NCBI GenBank assembly: GCA_012295275.1
Contig: CM022677.1
Coordinates: forward strand, 6,139,322-6,203,321
Length of the DNA stretch: 64,000 nt
From: Chrysomallon squamiferum
Taxonomy: Eukaryota; Mollusca; Gastropoda; Neomphalida; Peltospiridae
Reading direction: 5' to 3'
In this document: piece by piece, positions 32,169 through 44,759 of the stretch
How positions within the stretch are numbered: position 1 is the stretch's first letter
Layout: every line of letters begins with the position of its first letter
Notes under the pieces: generated by a model
What the model saw: the letters and a program-made list of their open reading frames with translations, nothing else
The model's database searches: none
Told to the model about the DNA's origin: nothing
Position numbers and translations under genes: made by a program

Positions 32169-33668
32169 ATGTATCAGCAGTACATTATTTTAGTTTTGCT
32201 TTTATCAGCTGTGACTTCAGAACTGTTTACGTCCGTATCACATCTCTACAGGTCTGTACTAGCAGAAAGAGACTTGGCAATAGCATTAAGAAATTTCAGT
32301 CGCATTCATGAACAAGGAACTAAATTGGAAAAGTTGAAAACAATTTCAGATCAAATGGAACAGCACTGTTCGATCGCACTAATAGACCCAAATCGTTACA
32401 TAGCCAACCCAATTGGTGCATTTTTATATATTAAACGTTTCACGTTGGACTGGGAACGAGATGTACAGCCTATTCTTCACGAAAGTATTACGTCCCAGAC
32501 AGAGCTGACTGAAATACAAGAAATTCGTGAACATCTTCCAAGTTACGAAGATTTAGAAGGGGCCGCTGCAGCTCTGTTCCGACTTCAGGATACATACAAA
32601 TTAAATGCGACAAGATTAGCAGAAGGTTTTATATATGAACGATATATACAGAGATTATCAGCAGAAGACTGTTATCAATTAGGTCGCCTTGCATACAAAA
32701 TGAAAAAATACAAATATGTGCATATCTGGATGGAGACAAGTCTTGAGAAAGTAAGAACAGAAAAAATTCATGGCTATGAAATACACGGTAGAGAATTAGC
32801 GGGACAGATAGAACACGTTTTAAATTTGACAAATGAACAGTTAATGTTAGCTCGTGGACTTGAACGTGCTCCGAACAGAAGAAAAAAGTATTCAAGTATA
32901 TCAAAACGTAGGAAAGAAAAGATAAAAGAAAATGCCAGAGTTAAAGAAAAAACAACTTTCGATGCTCTCTGTCGTGGTGAAGAAGTTATTAAAGTACAAA
33001 AGCGACATCGTTTGAAATGTCGCTACCATAACAATATCAAAAATCCGCTTTTAATTCTCAAGCCTGCTAAAGAAGAGATTCTGCATTTCTCACCGAAAAT
33101 TGTTCTCTATCATGATTTTATCAGTGATGCTGAAATTGAAGACATTACAACAGTTTCTTTGCCACTTTTAAAAACATCCGAAATCGATAACTTTGGAAAA
33201 CATGTGAAATCTGAGAAAAGAATTAGCAAAAATACATTTTTAGGAAGAGGTTGCATAGAAGCAGACTTGAGAATTCAGAAAAGAATTGAAGCAATCACAG
33301 GTCTTTCAATGAAAGCTTCAGAACGACTGCAGGTAGCAAACTATGGAATAGGCGGGTACTTCACAGCTCATGCTGACTATTTCCACAAAGCAGATTCTTG
33401 CCGTGGAAACAGAATTGCCACATGGTTAAACTATTTGAGTGATGTAGAAGGAGGTGCAACAGTGTTTCTTCATCTTGGTGTAAGAATACAACCTAAAGCA
33501 GGTGCAGCTATATTTTGGTATAATTTATATCGAAATGGTTCACCTAACAAAATGACAATTCATGGAGCTTGTCCCGTTCTGATTGGCTCAAAATGGGTGG
33601 CAACTTACTGGATTCTAAAAAAGGGACAAGAATTCAAGCGGCCATGGTCCACAAATCCAGAAGAATAA
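32169..33668 (+). CDS. P4HA: Collagen-type prolyl 4-hydroxylase alpha subunit, intronless
   Basis: The 499-residue product has a signal peptide (about 1-17, ending AVTS), an N-terminal dimerisation region, a peptide-substrate-binding domain (about 123-215; LPSYEDLEGAAAALFRLQDT and AEDCYQLGRLAY) and a C-terminal 2-oxoglutarate/iron dioxygenase domain. The iron ligands His401, Asp403 (AHADY) and His465 (TIHGACPVL) and the 2-oxoglutarate-binding Lys475 (GSKW) are all present. In the family, the alpha subunit hydroxylates prolines of collagen-like chains in the endoplasmic reticulum in a tetramer with protein disulfide isomerase. Its length is slightly short of the usual 510-540. The frame is a single exon, unlike typical multi-exon P4HA genes, with AATAAA at the stop and an A run at 33769-33791, as in a retrocopy. 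The ATG chosen gives the signal peptide. Confidence 0.93.
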   Translation: MYQQYIILVLLLSAVTSELFTSVSHLYRSVLAERDLAIALRNFSRIHEQGTKLEKLKTISDQMEQHCSIALIDPNRYIANPIGAFLYIKRFTLDWERDVQPILHESITSQTELTEIQEIREHLPSYEDLEGAAAALFRLQDTYKLNATRLAEGFIYERYIQRLSAEDCYQLGRLAYKMKKYKYVHIWMETSLEKVRTEKIHGYEIHGRELAGQIEHVLNLTNEQLMLARGLERAPNRRKKYSSISKRRKEKIKENARVKEKTTFDALCRGEEVIKVQKRHRLKCRYHNNIKNPLLILKPAKEEILHFSPKIVLYHDFISDAEIEDITTVSLPLLKTSEIDNFGKHVKSEKRISKNTFLGRGCIEADLRIQKRIEAITGLSMKASERLQVANYGIGGYFTAHADYFHKADSCRGNRIATWLNYLSDVEGGATVFLHLGVRIQPKAGAAIFWYNLYRNGSPNKMTIHGACPVLIGSKWVATYWILKKGQEFKRPWSTNPEE

Positions 33669-33768
33669 ATGAAATAAAATGTAACTTTTAACGTGCGCAG
33701 GTCCTAGAAAGAGGTTTCTTGCTTACTGATTAATTTTTGGTTTGTAAATATTTTACATAGGCATTTTT

Positions 33769-33791
33769 AAAAAAAAAAAAAAAAAAAAAAA
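33769..33791 (+). other. A run after the hydroxylase (retrocopy tail candidate)
   Basis: 23 consecutive A about 100 bp after the stop, downstream of AATAAA at 33664. The matching T run in the left arm is at 4141-4167, so the tail existed before the inverted duplication. Confidence 0.6.
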
Positions 33792-34725
<934 letters not shown>

Positions 34726-34937
34726 CTAGAAATATTTTATACACTTTACTTAATTAAAATATATAATGAAAACATTGTATAAAATTCCCCGCATTGATGT
34801 AACAGTCGATTCAGTATGTTACTTTTTCATGTGTTATAATTACAGAATTAGAATATCATAAATGTCAGTAACTTGCTGTACATTGCATAAATTATCCTAG
34901 GATATTTCAGATATATTGTTTACGTCATGAATACATG

Positions 34938-34938
34938 A

Positions 34939-34987
<49 letters not shown>

Positions 34988-34988
34988 T
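34938..34988. repeat. (ATT)n microsatellite
   Basis: About 16 ATT units. The inverted partner is 2969-3021. Confidence 0.95.
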
Positions 34989-34992
34989 ATAC

Positions 34993-35468
34993 AGTGGACT
35001 CTGAGAAAAACAGTCTTCGACTAATACAGATTTCTGAATAACCTGCACCATTTCAAAGTTTCGTCCAGCTATCGGTAACCTATTATGAACAAAAAATAAT
35101 CCAATCTCGATGATTCCGGGTGCAAATTCCAGAACAACAGAAAAGTTTATATAGTAATTAGCACTGAAACACAATTTTCGAAATATTATCATTTCTTAAA
35201 CACTGATGGCAATTTGAACATAATTAGACTAGCGCGTGAGATAAAATGATCGCTCTTCTTTGATGGCTTAACAACCAATGATATCAAGCTTCTTGTAATA
35301 CTATATGCAGCTAGAAGAACAAGATTATTATTAGATTTGCACGTGTTTCCAGTGTAAACAAAAATATTTAGCTATACACACATATGTAGTGATTGTTACA
35401 TGCAATTGTAGAAAATCACAGAGAAAACGTTGGTCTCAATGAATCATCCGGTTTTGCCAGCGTCCACT
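34993..35468. mobile_element. Pogo/Tigger-like non-autonomous DNA element
   Basis: A 476-bp element bounded by imperfect inverted repeats. The left end is CAGTGGACTCTGAGAAAAAC and the right end, read inward, is CAGTGGACGCTGGCAAAACC. TA flanks both ends, as expected for a TA target-site duplication. CAGTG-type ends with TA target sites are typical of the pogo/Tigger branch of Tc1/mariner. No transposase frame survives inside. It lies within the inverted duplication, with a decayed partner at 2654. Confidence 0.7.
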
Positions 35469-37436
35469 GTATTTATTTTTATTGTTTATATTTTAATTAT
35501 TTATCCCATATTAATAGATACGGTATATTGTTTATGTAAATTGATATATTGATATTCCTGGAACGTACCTACACATTTACATTTATTACTCATTATACAG
35601 CTGTATACGACGTTTCGTTGTCAGCGATTTTCTGTGGTGTGCAATGACTTACACCGAGAACCCCACAAACAGAAGAAAGAAAGAAACTATAGCTGAAGGG
35701 AGATTACTCTCATATAATTTAATATAATTTTTTATTTCGGGGGGAGGCGCGATTTCTCTTTTATTTGCGGTGTTTTTTATTTATGTTTTTTTTCAGTTAA
35801 ATGTAGATTCTAAGAATCACAAAGATTTGACTTCTTTATATATACAGGTAATGGTAGAATATTACTTTCTTGAAATGTTTTTTGCTTTTTTTGTATTCTT
35901 TATATACTTTGGAGTACATGTTTGTAATTTAGTTTGTAAAATGTTTCGTCGTCTGCTTTATGGAAAGTTTTCAAGGGCAGATAATCGAAAATGAATTATT
36001 AAACAATACGATGTAGAATCTTGTCACAAGACTCGAGTGTAATTTTTTTTTTTTTTTTTGAGAAAATTTAGCTGAATTTTTACTGATCAATCAGCAGAGT
36101 AATCAGTTATATTTTGCTTTTCATTTAAATTATTATGTAATTATATTTAGCAGCTATGTAATAGTATTTTCAAAAATATAATTATCTTTTAAATTATATA
36201 ACTAAAAAATAATGACAAAAATAAAATAAAAAAAATAAAAAAAATAAAAAAAAAATAAAAAAAAAAATTAAAATTAAACCAAACTATAAAATTGATGTGA
36301 AGGAAGTAACGAATTTTTATCTGAATAAAATTTGCTGGTATTTTTCCTTCATAATCTGTGGAAAAATCTGAGATTCATTTCAGGCATCTGGCAAACAGAA
36401 TACTGAATATCTCATATAGTTTCAAACCAGTACACACGTTTTATATCAAAATGATGATTTCTAAAGTTCAACAGTATTTTTAAGCATGATGCAGAAATTA
36501 ACAAATTTTAATTAATTGCACTAAATAACTCAGATGTACCTTACAGTTTAATTATTAATTTCCCAATTTAAGTAACTGTTAATTCATTATTGACTTGTCT
36601 GTCAATTCTGAGTTGTTTATCAAAGTTCACATATCTAGAAACGAATATGAAAATGAAGCTGAATATATATAATACATCATGATATTTGCTTTAATTTTAA
36701 ATTACTTTAATTAGAGATTATGAGTTATATTATTAAATAAACATGGAATTTCATTCTTGATTAACTTACTTTTCTGAGTGTTTTAAGAAAATAATTTGAT
36801 ATATTCTTAATTACATAATTTGATAAATTTGAATTTTAGATTAATCATGTAATTTCATGTAGGGAGAGATGTAAATTGTGTGTGGAATGTCATGTTACTG
36901 AAGTCATAAAACAAAGTATCACATTCTGACACTGAAAGGTGCAGTTAATTTTCAGTAATATGAATACAATAATAAATACAGTATTCATCTAGCACTTCAC
37001 GCCATTCTGTAGTCTTATTATTGTTAATAATAAAATAAATTATTATTAAAGACCATACTTTTTCAGTATATAAGAAGGACATTTATTTTGTGAATATGAA
37101 TGTGTAAGAAAAATGCCTTTTGTAAACTAAATGTGAAAAAAGGACTCAATATTTTTATTGAAATGTACGCAAACTAATAAACACATGTTCCATATATCAA
37201 TTCAAGTCTTTTGTTTTATGATTTACAGTCAGTGATCAAGTGGGTTAAGAAAATTTACATTTGAAGAAATCACAGTTGTTTTCACATCAGTGTTTACAAT
37301 AATGTGTTCAAATTTTTTGGTAGAGATGTTCATTGCATTCGTAACAGTTCATTCAAATTTATCCTTAAAATGCATTAATAATGAATAACAAAGCAAAAAC
37401 AGAAAATGAAAAAAATTATTTTAATAAATATCAACA
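35469..37436. other. Non-coding DNA across the right arm's outer edge
   Basis: The arm match ends near 36035. Beyond it lies AT-rich DNA with an A-rich AAAAT tract at 36215-36265. No exon was recognised. Confidence 0.5.
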
Positions 37437-37604
37437 TTAGTAATTATAACATCTAAACAACCAGTGTAAGTTAAATAGATATTTCTCTGTACAGAAGACA
37501 GCAGGTACAGATCTAGGCTGTGGTGTGTTAACATATTTGTGTGATGAGAAAATATCAAAAATGTTCTCTTGCTCCTCTACCATATAACACTTTCCTTTTT
37601 TCGC
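37437..37604 (-). CDS. Candidate terminal exon, function unknown
   Basis: A TTTTATTTCAG acceptor precedes base 37604. The 55-residue frame begins AKKGKCYMVEEQENIFDIFS, includes HKYVNTPQPRSVPAVFCTEK and ends at a stop at 37437. The second copy at 52583-52750 is identical in protein. I do not recognise the family. Spliced directly to 38762-38850, the phases would not match. Confidence 0.45.
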   Translation of the reverse strand, partial: AKKGKCYMVEEQENIFDIFSSHKYVNTPQPRSVPAVFCTEKYLFNLHWLFRCYNY

Positions 37605-37834
37605 CTGAAATAAAAAATAAACAGTTACCAAGTAAAATTTCTCAAACAGATTGTCATAGAATTTTATGTTATTTTAAAAGAATGAGAAAGAGAGACAAAG
37701 CGAGAAAGGTATAATGAGAGAGAGAAAAAAATAAGGAAGATGATCAAAGAGAAAGAAAAAAACAAGTGAAACATAAAAAGTACAAAAACCCAACAACATT
37801 CAACGAAATAAAATAAAATTTTAGTGAACTATTG

Positions 37835-37839
<5 letters not shown>

Positions 37840-37873
<34 letters not shown>
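37840..37873. repeat. (CA)n microsatellite
   Basis: About 17 CA units, shorter in the second copy (52982-53005). Confidence 0.95.
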
Positions 37874-37876
<3 letters not shown>

Positions 37877-38761
37877 TGTATACACACATTTTAAAGTTTT
37901 TATGGTTAATCTTTAAACTAACAGGCTCAGAAATCACATCCTGGCCTTAAATAAATGATAACTGTGATTACCAAAAACACTTCTTATTAAAATACTTCAA
38001 TGAAAACAACAAAGATAAAGATACCTGAAAACAAAAATCTAATAAAAATATTATTTCCTTTATAAACTTTGGTCTGTGTATTTTATCAGAACATAAATAT
38101 CAGAGAATTAACAGCATATTTTATCATGTTATTCTTTATCAGAAAATGTTGAATAGAGTATTAAAAAAAATCATACAAACAGGATGGTAGAAAGTATTAT
38201 TTTCTATATCAGAACACTGGATAGAGACAACAATCATCAGTTAAGTTGTATGGTTGAAATTATCATTCTTTGTATCAGAAAATGTTCTATAGAGCATTTT
38301 TAAAATCATTTTCTATGAAGTAGAATTGACATTTATTCATTCATTCATTTGTATAGTTTGTAAAAACAAAGGTTATCCAAAATCTAACAGTTATTTAAAG
38401 ATAAGCTTTCATCCCTGTCCATTTCACAAAAAGAACTGACATAATTTTATGAGCACATGATACCAATACACATAATTACAAACGAAAGAATACATTTTTT
38501 AATTTTTAATTATTTTTTTATCTGTTACCATTATTTTATTATTTTTTATTTATTTATTTATTTATTTATTTATTTTTGTTATATGTGAGCCTTTCAATAT
38601 GCATGAAGGCAAAAACAAACTACTTTCTTTAAACCTAGGTATCATAATTATGCAAATACACTTTATGAACAGGGAAAGACCATGAAAGAAAGAAAGACAG
38701 TGAAAGAGAGAATCAGAGATAGTGAGAGAGAAATAAAAATATTACAACATCATCACTATAC

Positions 38762-38850
38762 CTGACTTTTGCCTCCTGTTCTGTACTTTTAACATCATCA
38801 ACTTTTATGTTAATTCTTGACACTATCATTGGTTGTCCAAATATCTTAGC
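38762..38850 (-). CDS. Candidate internal exon of the LRR-type gene
   Basis: A TATTATCTAG acceptor precedes base 38850, and GTCAG|GTATAG is the donor. It encodes AKIFGQPMIVSRINIKVDDV then KSTEQEAKVR. In the second copy (53893-53977) the first bases after the acceptor (GCTAAGAT) are altered by a small deletion, which shifts the frame. Confidence 0.45.
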
Positions 38851-39975
38851 CTAGATAATAATAAACACATTTTTTTTAATTATTCATAATAATCATTGTT
38901 AGTGTTAAGCAACAATGTTACAGTTGGGAGAAATATTTACAGAAAAAATTGTCAAATCAGATAGATATTTACAGATTCTATGTTTAGACATACATAGACT
39001 TAGATAGACATAGGTAGATATATAGATAAACAAGCAAAGTTACATAAAGTCACAGCTTAAAGACAGACAGACAAAATATTACAAGTCTTTGAATCAATCA
39101 GTGTTATAAAAGAAACAACCAAGAATAAACAATAGAATTAATCTCATTAAGATAGATATTTAATCATGTTAATCATTTTATATTTATTAAGCTCTCTTGC
39201 TCCTCTCTCTTTCTCTCTCTCTCACACACACACACACACACTATATTAATAACTATTTTCTCGTTCTTTTATTTGTAAATACATACATAGACTGTATTCA
39301 AACAAAATACATTTGTAAGTATGTGCGTGTATTTGATATAATAAAATCAGTGTATCTATTTGTAATGAAAATAAAGTTAATAAAAATAATGTACTAATAA
39401 TATTTTAAAACTGTTTATCCAAAAATTACACTGGCTCATATATATGTATATATATTCACAAACACGCACACACACACACACTATAACTGAAAAAAAATAA
39501 TTTTGTACACAGAATACAACAAATACAGATAGACAGATAGCTGTGAACTGTTATTACTGCACTACTACAAACTATATAATCACTCACCATGACCTTTCAA
39601 CATGGCTGCAGAGTCAGAAACGAGAATGGCTGGCCAGAATGGCATGCATATTATTACCCAGCATTCCTAGAGGAAGATAAATAAATAAATAAATAAATGA
39701 GATGACAAATTTCAATAAATAAGAACCATATATATGTTAAAATAAAAAATAACTATAACTGTTTACCAGGATATCCCCTAAGTGCTGTCAGTTTAATCAG
39801 GAAGCTAATGAGTTTCCACCAGTATTCAAGCTCTATCAGTCAGAGTTGTGTCCCTTGGTGGTATAAACAAAGACTAAGGACACAGTATTTTATTTAATAT
39901 TCAAGCATATATTCAGAGACAGTATTATTCAAAGTTCAAACACTATATTCAGGGATACAGTGTTCAGATATACTA
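38851..39975. other. Intronic-looking DNA with short simple repeats
   Basis: CT/CA runs at 39207-39241, an AAAT run near 39680-39700 and ATAGACAT-type repeats near 38990-39030. No exon was recognised. Confidence 0.5.
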
Positions 39976-39979
39976 TGAT

Positions 39980-40187
39980 CAACCGAGTCACAATTGCACA
40001 ATGTACAATCGGTTCCACAAACCAGGTCAAGAGGAGAACGTCCTGTCCATGTAGATTGTCTCGGCTGTCTGTAGATCTCTGAGCTGATCATCAGTTGAGA
40101 ACTCCACCATTTTGTCAGCATCTCCATCCGTGAACAAGAGGAAGCATCTTGTGTTTGTGTCCAGGGTGCTTGTAGGTGCAGCACTCT
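39980..40187 (-). pseudogene. MULE-type transposase fragment (copy A)
   Basis: After a TTTTGCCTCCAG border the frame reads RVLHLQAPWTQTQD, then an 8-bp deletion relative to copy B shifts the frame. Downstream, another frame gives DLQTAETIYMDRTFSS, a stop and PGLWNRLYIVQL. D-(Q/E)-L-x-x-L-x-x-A-(D/E)-T-I-x-M-D-G-T-F is the well-known start of the MULE transposase core, with the first catalytic Asp in the MD-x-TF motif. The Gly after that Asp is Arg here. This is a dead fragment inside the minus-strand gene region. Confidence 0.65.
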
Positions 40188-40479
40188 CTGGAGGCAAAAC
40201 AAAACAATGTAAAACAAAGGAAGATTAATCAATTTTCAAAAAAAGCACAAGATTTGATTGTTTTTAAGTGACAGAGAAGATTGGATTAATAGGCTAAATG
40301 AAACAATTTATGAAACAAAGAAGGATAAAAAAATTTAACAAGAAATATAAGGTCGCTCAAGACAAAACAAACAATACATTTACTGTATTGGATTAACCCA
40401 TTCAGCAGCGAGGTAGGGTCAGGTTGTTGTTTCAGTATTAATTTTGACAAAATGGGATTGTACAAGATGGGACGACACC

Positions 40480-41075
40480 ACACACACACAAACACACTAT
40501 TATCTGAGTAGCAATTACAACTGTTGCTGATACACTCACACACACAAACACACGCTATTTTCTGAGTACTATTACTGATATACATACACATACACTCACT
40601 CCCTCACACATACACACACACACAGTTGCTGATAAAAACATTCACTCTGACACACTTACACACACTATTATCTGAGAAGTAATTATCACTATTGCTAATA
40701 CACACACACACTCAAACATACTATTATCTGAATAGCAAGTATCACTATTGCTGATACACATATACATATCACTGAAGCAATTTATCTAAAAACAAAAGTA
40801 GACATGATAATAAAAACAAGTATCACTATTGCTGTCACTCACACACACAGACACATACATTATTATCTAAGTAACAATTATCACTGTAAAAAAAAATATA
40901 ACCTAGACATACACACACAAACAAACAGGAACACACACACACACACACACTATTATCCGAGTAGTAGCAATTATCACTATTATTGATAAAAACACACTCA
41001 CACAAACACTGTTATCAGAGTATCAGTTATCACTATTGCTGATACACACACACACACACACACACACTCTCAGGA
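40480..41075. repeat. CA-rich minisatellite, about 50-60 bp units
   Basis: Each unit combines CTATTATCTGAGTAGCAATT, ATCACTATTGCTGATA and a variable (CA)n run. About ten irregular units are present. The second copy (55070-56515) is more than twice as long. Confidence 0.9.
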
Positions 41076-41275
41076 ACATAAATATATATAAAGCTAAAAT
41101 AACAAAATTAATTATAAAAGGCAGAAAGAGACTCAGAGACAGCGTAAGAGAGATGTAGATATATCTATCTATCTAGATAGATAGATAGATATAATTATTT
41201 AAAAACATTTACAAAATTAAAATCAGTAACAGTTACTTTTAATGAATCAAATGGCTACTACTGACCACAAATGGC

Positions 41276-41490
41276 TTTCACTGCATCTGTACCAGCTGTT
41301 CTCGACCCATCTAAGTTAATGGTTGCTAGCTGAGTCAGTGACACCAACAAAGGCAGTTGTCCAAAAGTACTAGAGTTTAGTTTTGCTTTTCTTAAACTGA
41401 CATATTACAAGTTTGTAAATTTCTCTTTGGACAGTTTCATTTTGATAAAAAAGTCCATCATCTTTCATTCATGCCATATGTCAGAGAAAA
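41276..41490 (-). pseudogene. LRR exon, damaged (copy A)
   Basis: Matches the exon at 56704-56930. It keeps SLRKAKLNSSTFGQLPLLVS and LTQLATINLDGSRTAG with the leucine-rich spacing (L-x-x-L-x-x-L-x-L). It has TAA where copy B has AAA in the NL(K)YVSL stretch, and its 5' part is scrambled. The GTCAGTAG donor in phase 1 is intact. Confidence 0.6.
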
Positions 41491-41645
41491 GACTTACATA
41501 GACAGACAGACAGACAGACAGAAACTCAGAAACAAAACAAGATTAGATTCATCTTGATAAATAGAGAGAGAGAGAGAATTTTTTCATGAACATGAGAACA
41601 AGGCAAAAAGGAAATTAGCAGTTTTTACATATTTAATACACATAC

Positions 41646-41714
41646 CTAATAAACAACTGGAGTTCAGACTTAATTCCTGCAGAGAACTTGTGTCTGGTTT
41701 GGATTCTGGAATAT
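41646..41714 (-). CDS. LRR-type exon (copy A)
   Basis: A TTTACTTTAG acceptor precedes base 41714, and ATTAG|GTATGT is the donor. The 69-bp, phase 1-1 exon encodes IPESKPDTSSLQELSLNSSC then LL. L-Q-E-L-S-L-N-S matches the leucine-rich-repeat consensus, and single-repeat exons in one phase are common in LRR genes. The G left over joins AT of the next exon to make Asp. Confidence 0.55.
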
Positions 41715-41864
41715 CTAAAGTAAATGAAAAATAATATCAAGAAACTTTGCAACTGTATTTTAACTATCAGCAGAAAAAGAAAAAAACAAAAAGAAGAAAA
41801 AATATAATAATGAGAAATTTGTGAAATCTAAATAGTTAGAAAATATACGTGTTTGTGTGTACAT

Positions 41865-41867
41865 TTG

Positions 41868-41919
<52 letters not shown>

Positions 41920-41935
41920 GAGAGAGAGAGAGATA
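41865..41935. repeat. (TA)n(CA)n(GA)n compound microsatellite
   Basis: TA, CA and GA runs in succession, shared with 57553-57642. Confidence 0.95.
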
Positions 41936-42451
41936 GATTAATATGATATAATAATATCAAATCTAAATAAACCATCAAAAGTAAGTTGTTAACTTTTGCA
42001 TCATTCAGATGAAAAGCTGATTGAATACAGCAGACAAAAACTGAAGCGCAAATACACATCATCGACAAAACAACTAAAATAAACAAAAATCAAAATGGAA
42101 AAGAAATATATTTCGAAATAGATACAAAATCATTAAAAGCTATAGGTCCCAGCATAACTATCTGGGATGAAGTATTTACTGTCAGGGTTTTACCAAAAAT
42201 AATCCCTGACGACAAACAAACAAAGAAAACATCCACACCACAACCCAGAAAAACACTGCTCACACAACAGCAGCCAAAACAAACACTCATTACACAACAG
42301 CCCAAACAACAAAAACAAAGAAACAACAATTCACAAATACATCTCCAAAGATTTGTGTTTTTATTACCCCTATGCGGACAAGCATGATTTCTTTGAGATG
42401 TTCAACAAAGAAGTAATACAACAAACAAAAGCTAAATTAGTCGCTGTGTAA

Positions 42452-43007
42452 ATGTGGAAAAAGCCAAGCTACTGGACCAAGCTGACATTTAGCAGCAAGT
42501 TAACAAACACAACCATCACTGTTCATGGGTACCAATACACACTGACAGAAATGAGGCTGCAGTTGCCCTTGTGTGGACACTGTCAGAAATGGGCGCACAT
42601 CACAAACCAGCGCTCCCACAGACACAACAAGAAATCACCACAGAAACTCAGGTCAATGCTGTTCTCTAGCAAAGTGTGCGAATTGCCAGGGTCCACACAC
42701 ACCACATTACAAAATGTGCCCATCAAAAATTACTGCCAGGAACAACTGTGTTTGAACACAACAGAAGCGAAAACAAAATTCTACAAAACGTTAATAAAAA
42801 ATGCATAAAGATCAAACGAAAAAACAAAACCATCATTGAAAAAATCAACCACCACAACAACAAACCAAAAGACAATCTGGACAAGGAGGTCAGAATTGCA
42901 GAAATCCACAAAATTATTGTCTGCCACCTCATCGAACTTCAAAACATTAGAAACAATCAAGGAAACATCACTGTTGACTCCAATTTGGAGCACACAGTAG
43001 CCAAATA
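42452..43007 (+). pseudogene. LINE ORF1 (gag-like), copy A
   Basis: It encodes TNTTITVHGYQYTLTEMRLQ then a CCHC knuckle beginning LPLCGHCQKWAH. The final Cys of the first knuckle is Arg here (NQRSH), the middle knuckle is deleted and a frameshift follows. ORF1 proteins of this type bind element RNA. A stop (GTG TAA ATG) shared with copy B separates it from the upstream KDLCFYYPYADKHDFF part. Confidence 0.75.
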
Positions 43008-43138
43008 ATCAAAGACAGCTTGGGCTTCAAGATCTCCACAGAAAACAGATTTAAATTACACACAGACAAGAGAAGTCCCACAAACACAAAACAACAGTGA
43101 ACAAAAAAAACACCAAACAGTACCAACCATTTACACAC

Positions 43139-43786
43139 TATTCACAACAAGCACACAATAACACAGACCTCTCCACTCTTCACAACAACCACACAATAAC
43201 ACAGACCTCTCCACTCTTCACAACAAGAACACAATAACACAGACTCTCCACTCTTCACAACAAGCACACAATAACACAGGCCTCTCCACTCTTCACAACA
43301 AGCACACAGTAACACAGACCTCTCCAATCTTCACAACAATCACACAATAACACAGACTCTCCACTCTTCACAACAACCATACAATAACACAGACTTCTCC
43401 ACTCTTCACAATAAACACACAATAACACAGACCTCTCCACTCTTCACAATAAACACACAATAACACAGACCTCTCCACTCTTCACAACACACAATAACAC
43501 AGACCTCTCCACTCTTCACAACAAGCACACTAATAACACAGACCTCTCCACTCTTCACAACAAGCACACTAATAACACAGACCTCTCCACTCTTCACAAC
43601 AAGCACACTAATAACACAGACTTCTCCACTCTTCACAACAAGCACACTAATAACACAGACCTCTCCACTCTTCACAACAAGCACACAATAACACAGACTC
43701 TCCACTCTTCACAACAAGGACACAATAACACAGACCTCTCCACTCTTCACAACAAGCACACAATAACACAGACCTCTCCACTCTTC
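43139..43786. repeat. 38-bp array inside the LINE, 17 units
   Basis: 17 counted units of CACTCTTCACAACAAGCACA plus CAATAACACAGACCTCTC, lying between ORF1 and the start of ORF2. The unit is not a multiple of three, so no frame can read through it. Minus-strand frames across it are artefacts. Copy B has about 27 units. Confidence 0.95.
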
Positions 43787-44109
43787 TGAGCAACGCTAAA
43801 CACCTCCACTCAGCAGGCCACGGAGACAAACTCGTACACTTCCTGACCTCCACTCAAAACACACCAGACGTAATATGCATGGCTAGGACATTACAACAAA
43901 AACAACAAAACAACAAAAGCCTCATTCAAGTGGGCAAGTTCAACTGTCACAACACCTTATGGGGTGGCTCGACACACGACAGTCCTGGAATTGTCCTCAT
44001 AAACTTCATAGAGCAAAACCAGCTGTTCTGTCTGAATGACGGAACATTCACATACACCAGCGACATCAATGGTGGCCAATCTGCCATTGATCTAACATTC
44101 ACAAAGTAA
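43787..44109 (+). pseudogene. LINE endonuclease remnant, copy A
   Basis: It starts with NAKHLHSAGHGDKLVHFLTS and PDVICMA, the usual beginning of an APE-type endonuclease, then jumps to VGKFNCHNTLWGG and GGQSAIDLTFTK near the end of the domain. Roughly 100 residues between, including the QE active-site region, are missing. The Asp of the GDFN motif is Lys. The SDH segment kept in copy B is deleted here. Confidence 0.75.
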
Positions 44110-44759
44110 GGACATCACAGTGCTTGAACAGCAAGAACACTTTCTTGGACAGATCCATTTTCACATCCAAATGGAACTTCAAGAAAGCGGACTGGGAAGG
44201 TTTCTACAAAGCATGCAGAAACATCACCACAGAGAACCCCAACCACATCAGCACCTATGGCACATCGCTCACTAACATGATACACTCCACTGCCAACAGA
44301 TTCATACCCAAAACCAGACAATGCACCAGCAAAATATCCACTCCCTGGTGGATGGAATGCATAGAAAAGAAATGCAAAGAAAGAAACAAATTCAGAAGAC
44401 AATATAAAAAAGACAGAAATTATTCCACAGACGAAAAATACAAAATAGCAAAAAAAAGAAGTTTCCAACCTAATTCTCAGTGCAAAACAAGAACACTGGG
44501 AACTCTTTTGTAACATCGACCACAAAACATCAGTCGAAGACATGTGGGCCAAAGTGAAAAACATCTGAGGCAAAATTCCCCACATAATCAACACTCTCAG
44601 CAAAAACAACATCGCATTCACAGACAAACAAAAAGCAGACCTACTCGGTGAAACTTTTGCCAAGTCCAGCAGCAACTCGAACTTCCCACTGAAATTCACA
44701 AAGAAACCACTGGACAACTCAACAATCGACCAACCTTCCGCAGACACAGAACACTTGAA

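Noticed and set aside
41040-41200. TATC/GATA palindromes as a regulatory hairpin
   Set aside because: TATCTATCTATCTAGATAGATAGATAGATA is simple tetranucleotide repeat symmetry with no gene start nearby.
43142-43853. Minus-strand Cys-rich frames (VKSGEVCVI repeats), at first resembling a secreted Cys-rich peptide
   Set aside because: They are the reverse of the 38-bp array inside the LINE. No signal peptide or splice signals were found.
44115-44747. A 210-codon minus-strand open frame opposite the LINE
   Set aside because: It is the shadow of the LINE coding strand. The plus strand carries the recognisable LINE ORF2 protein segments here.
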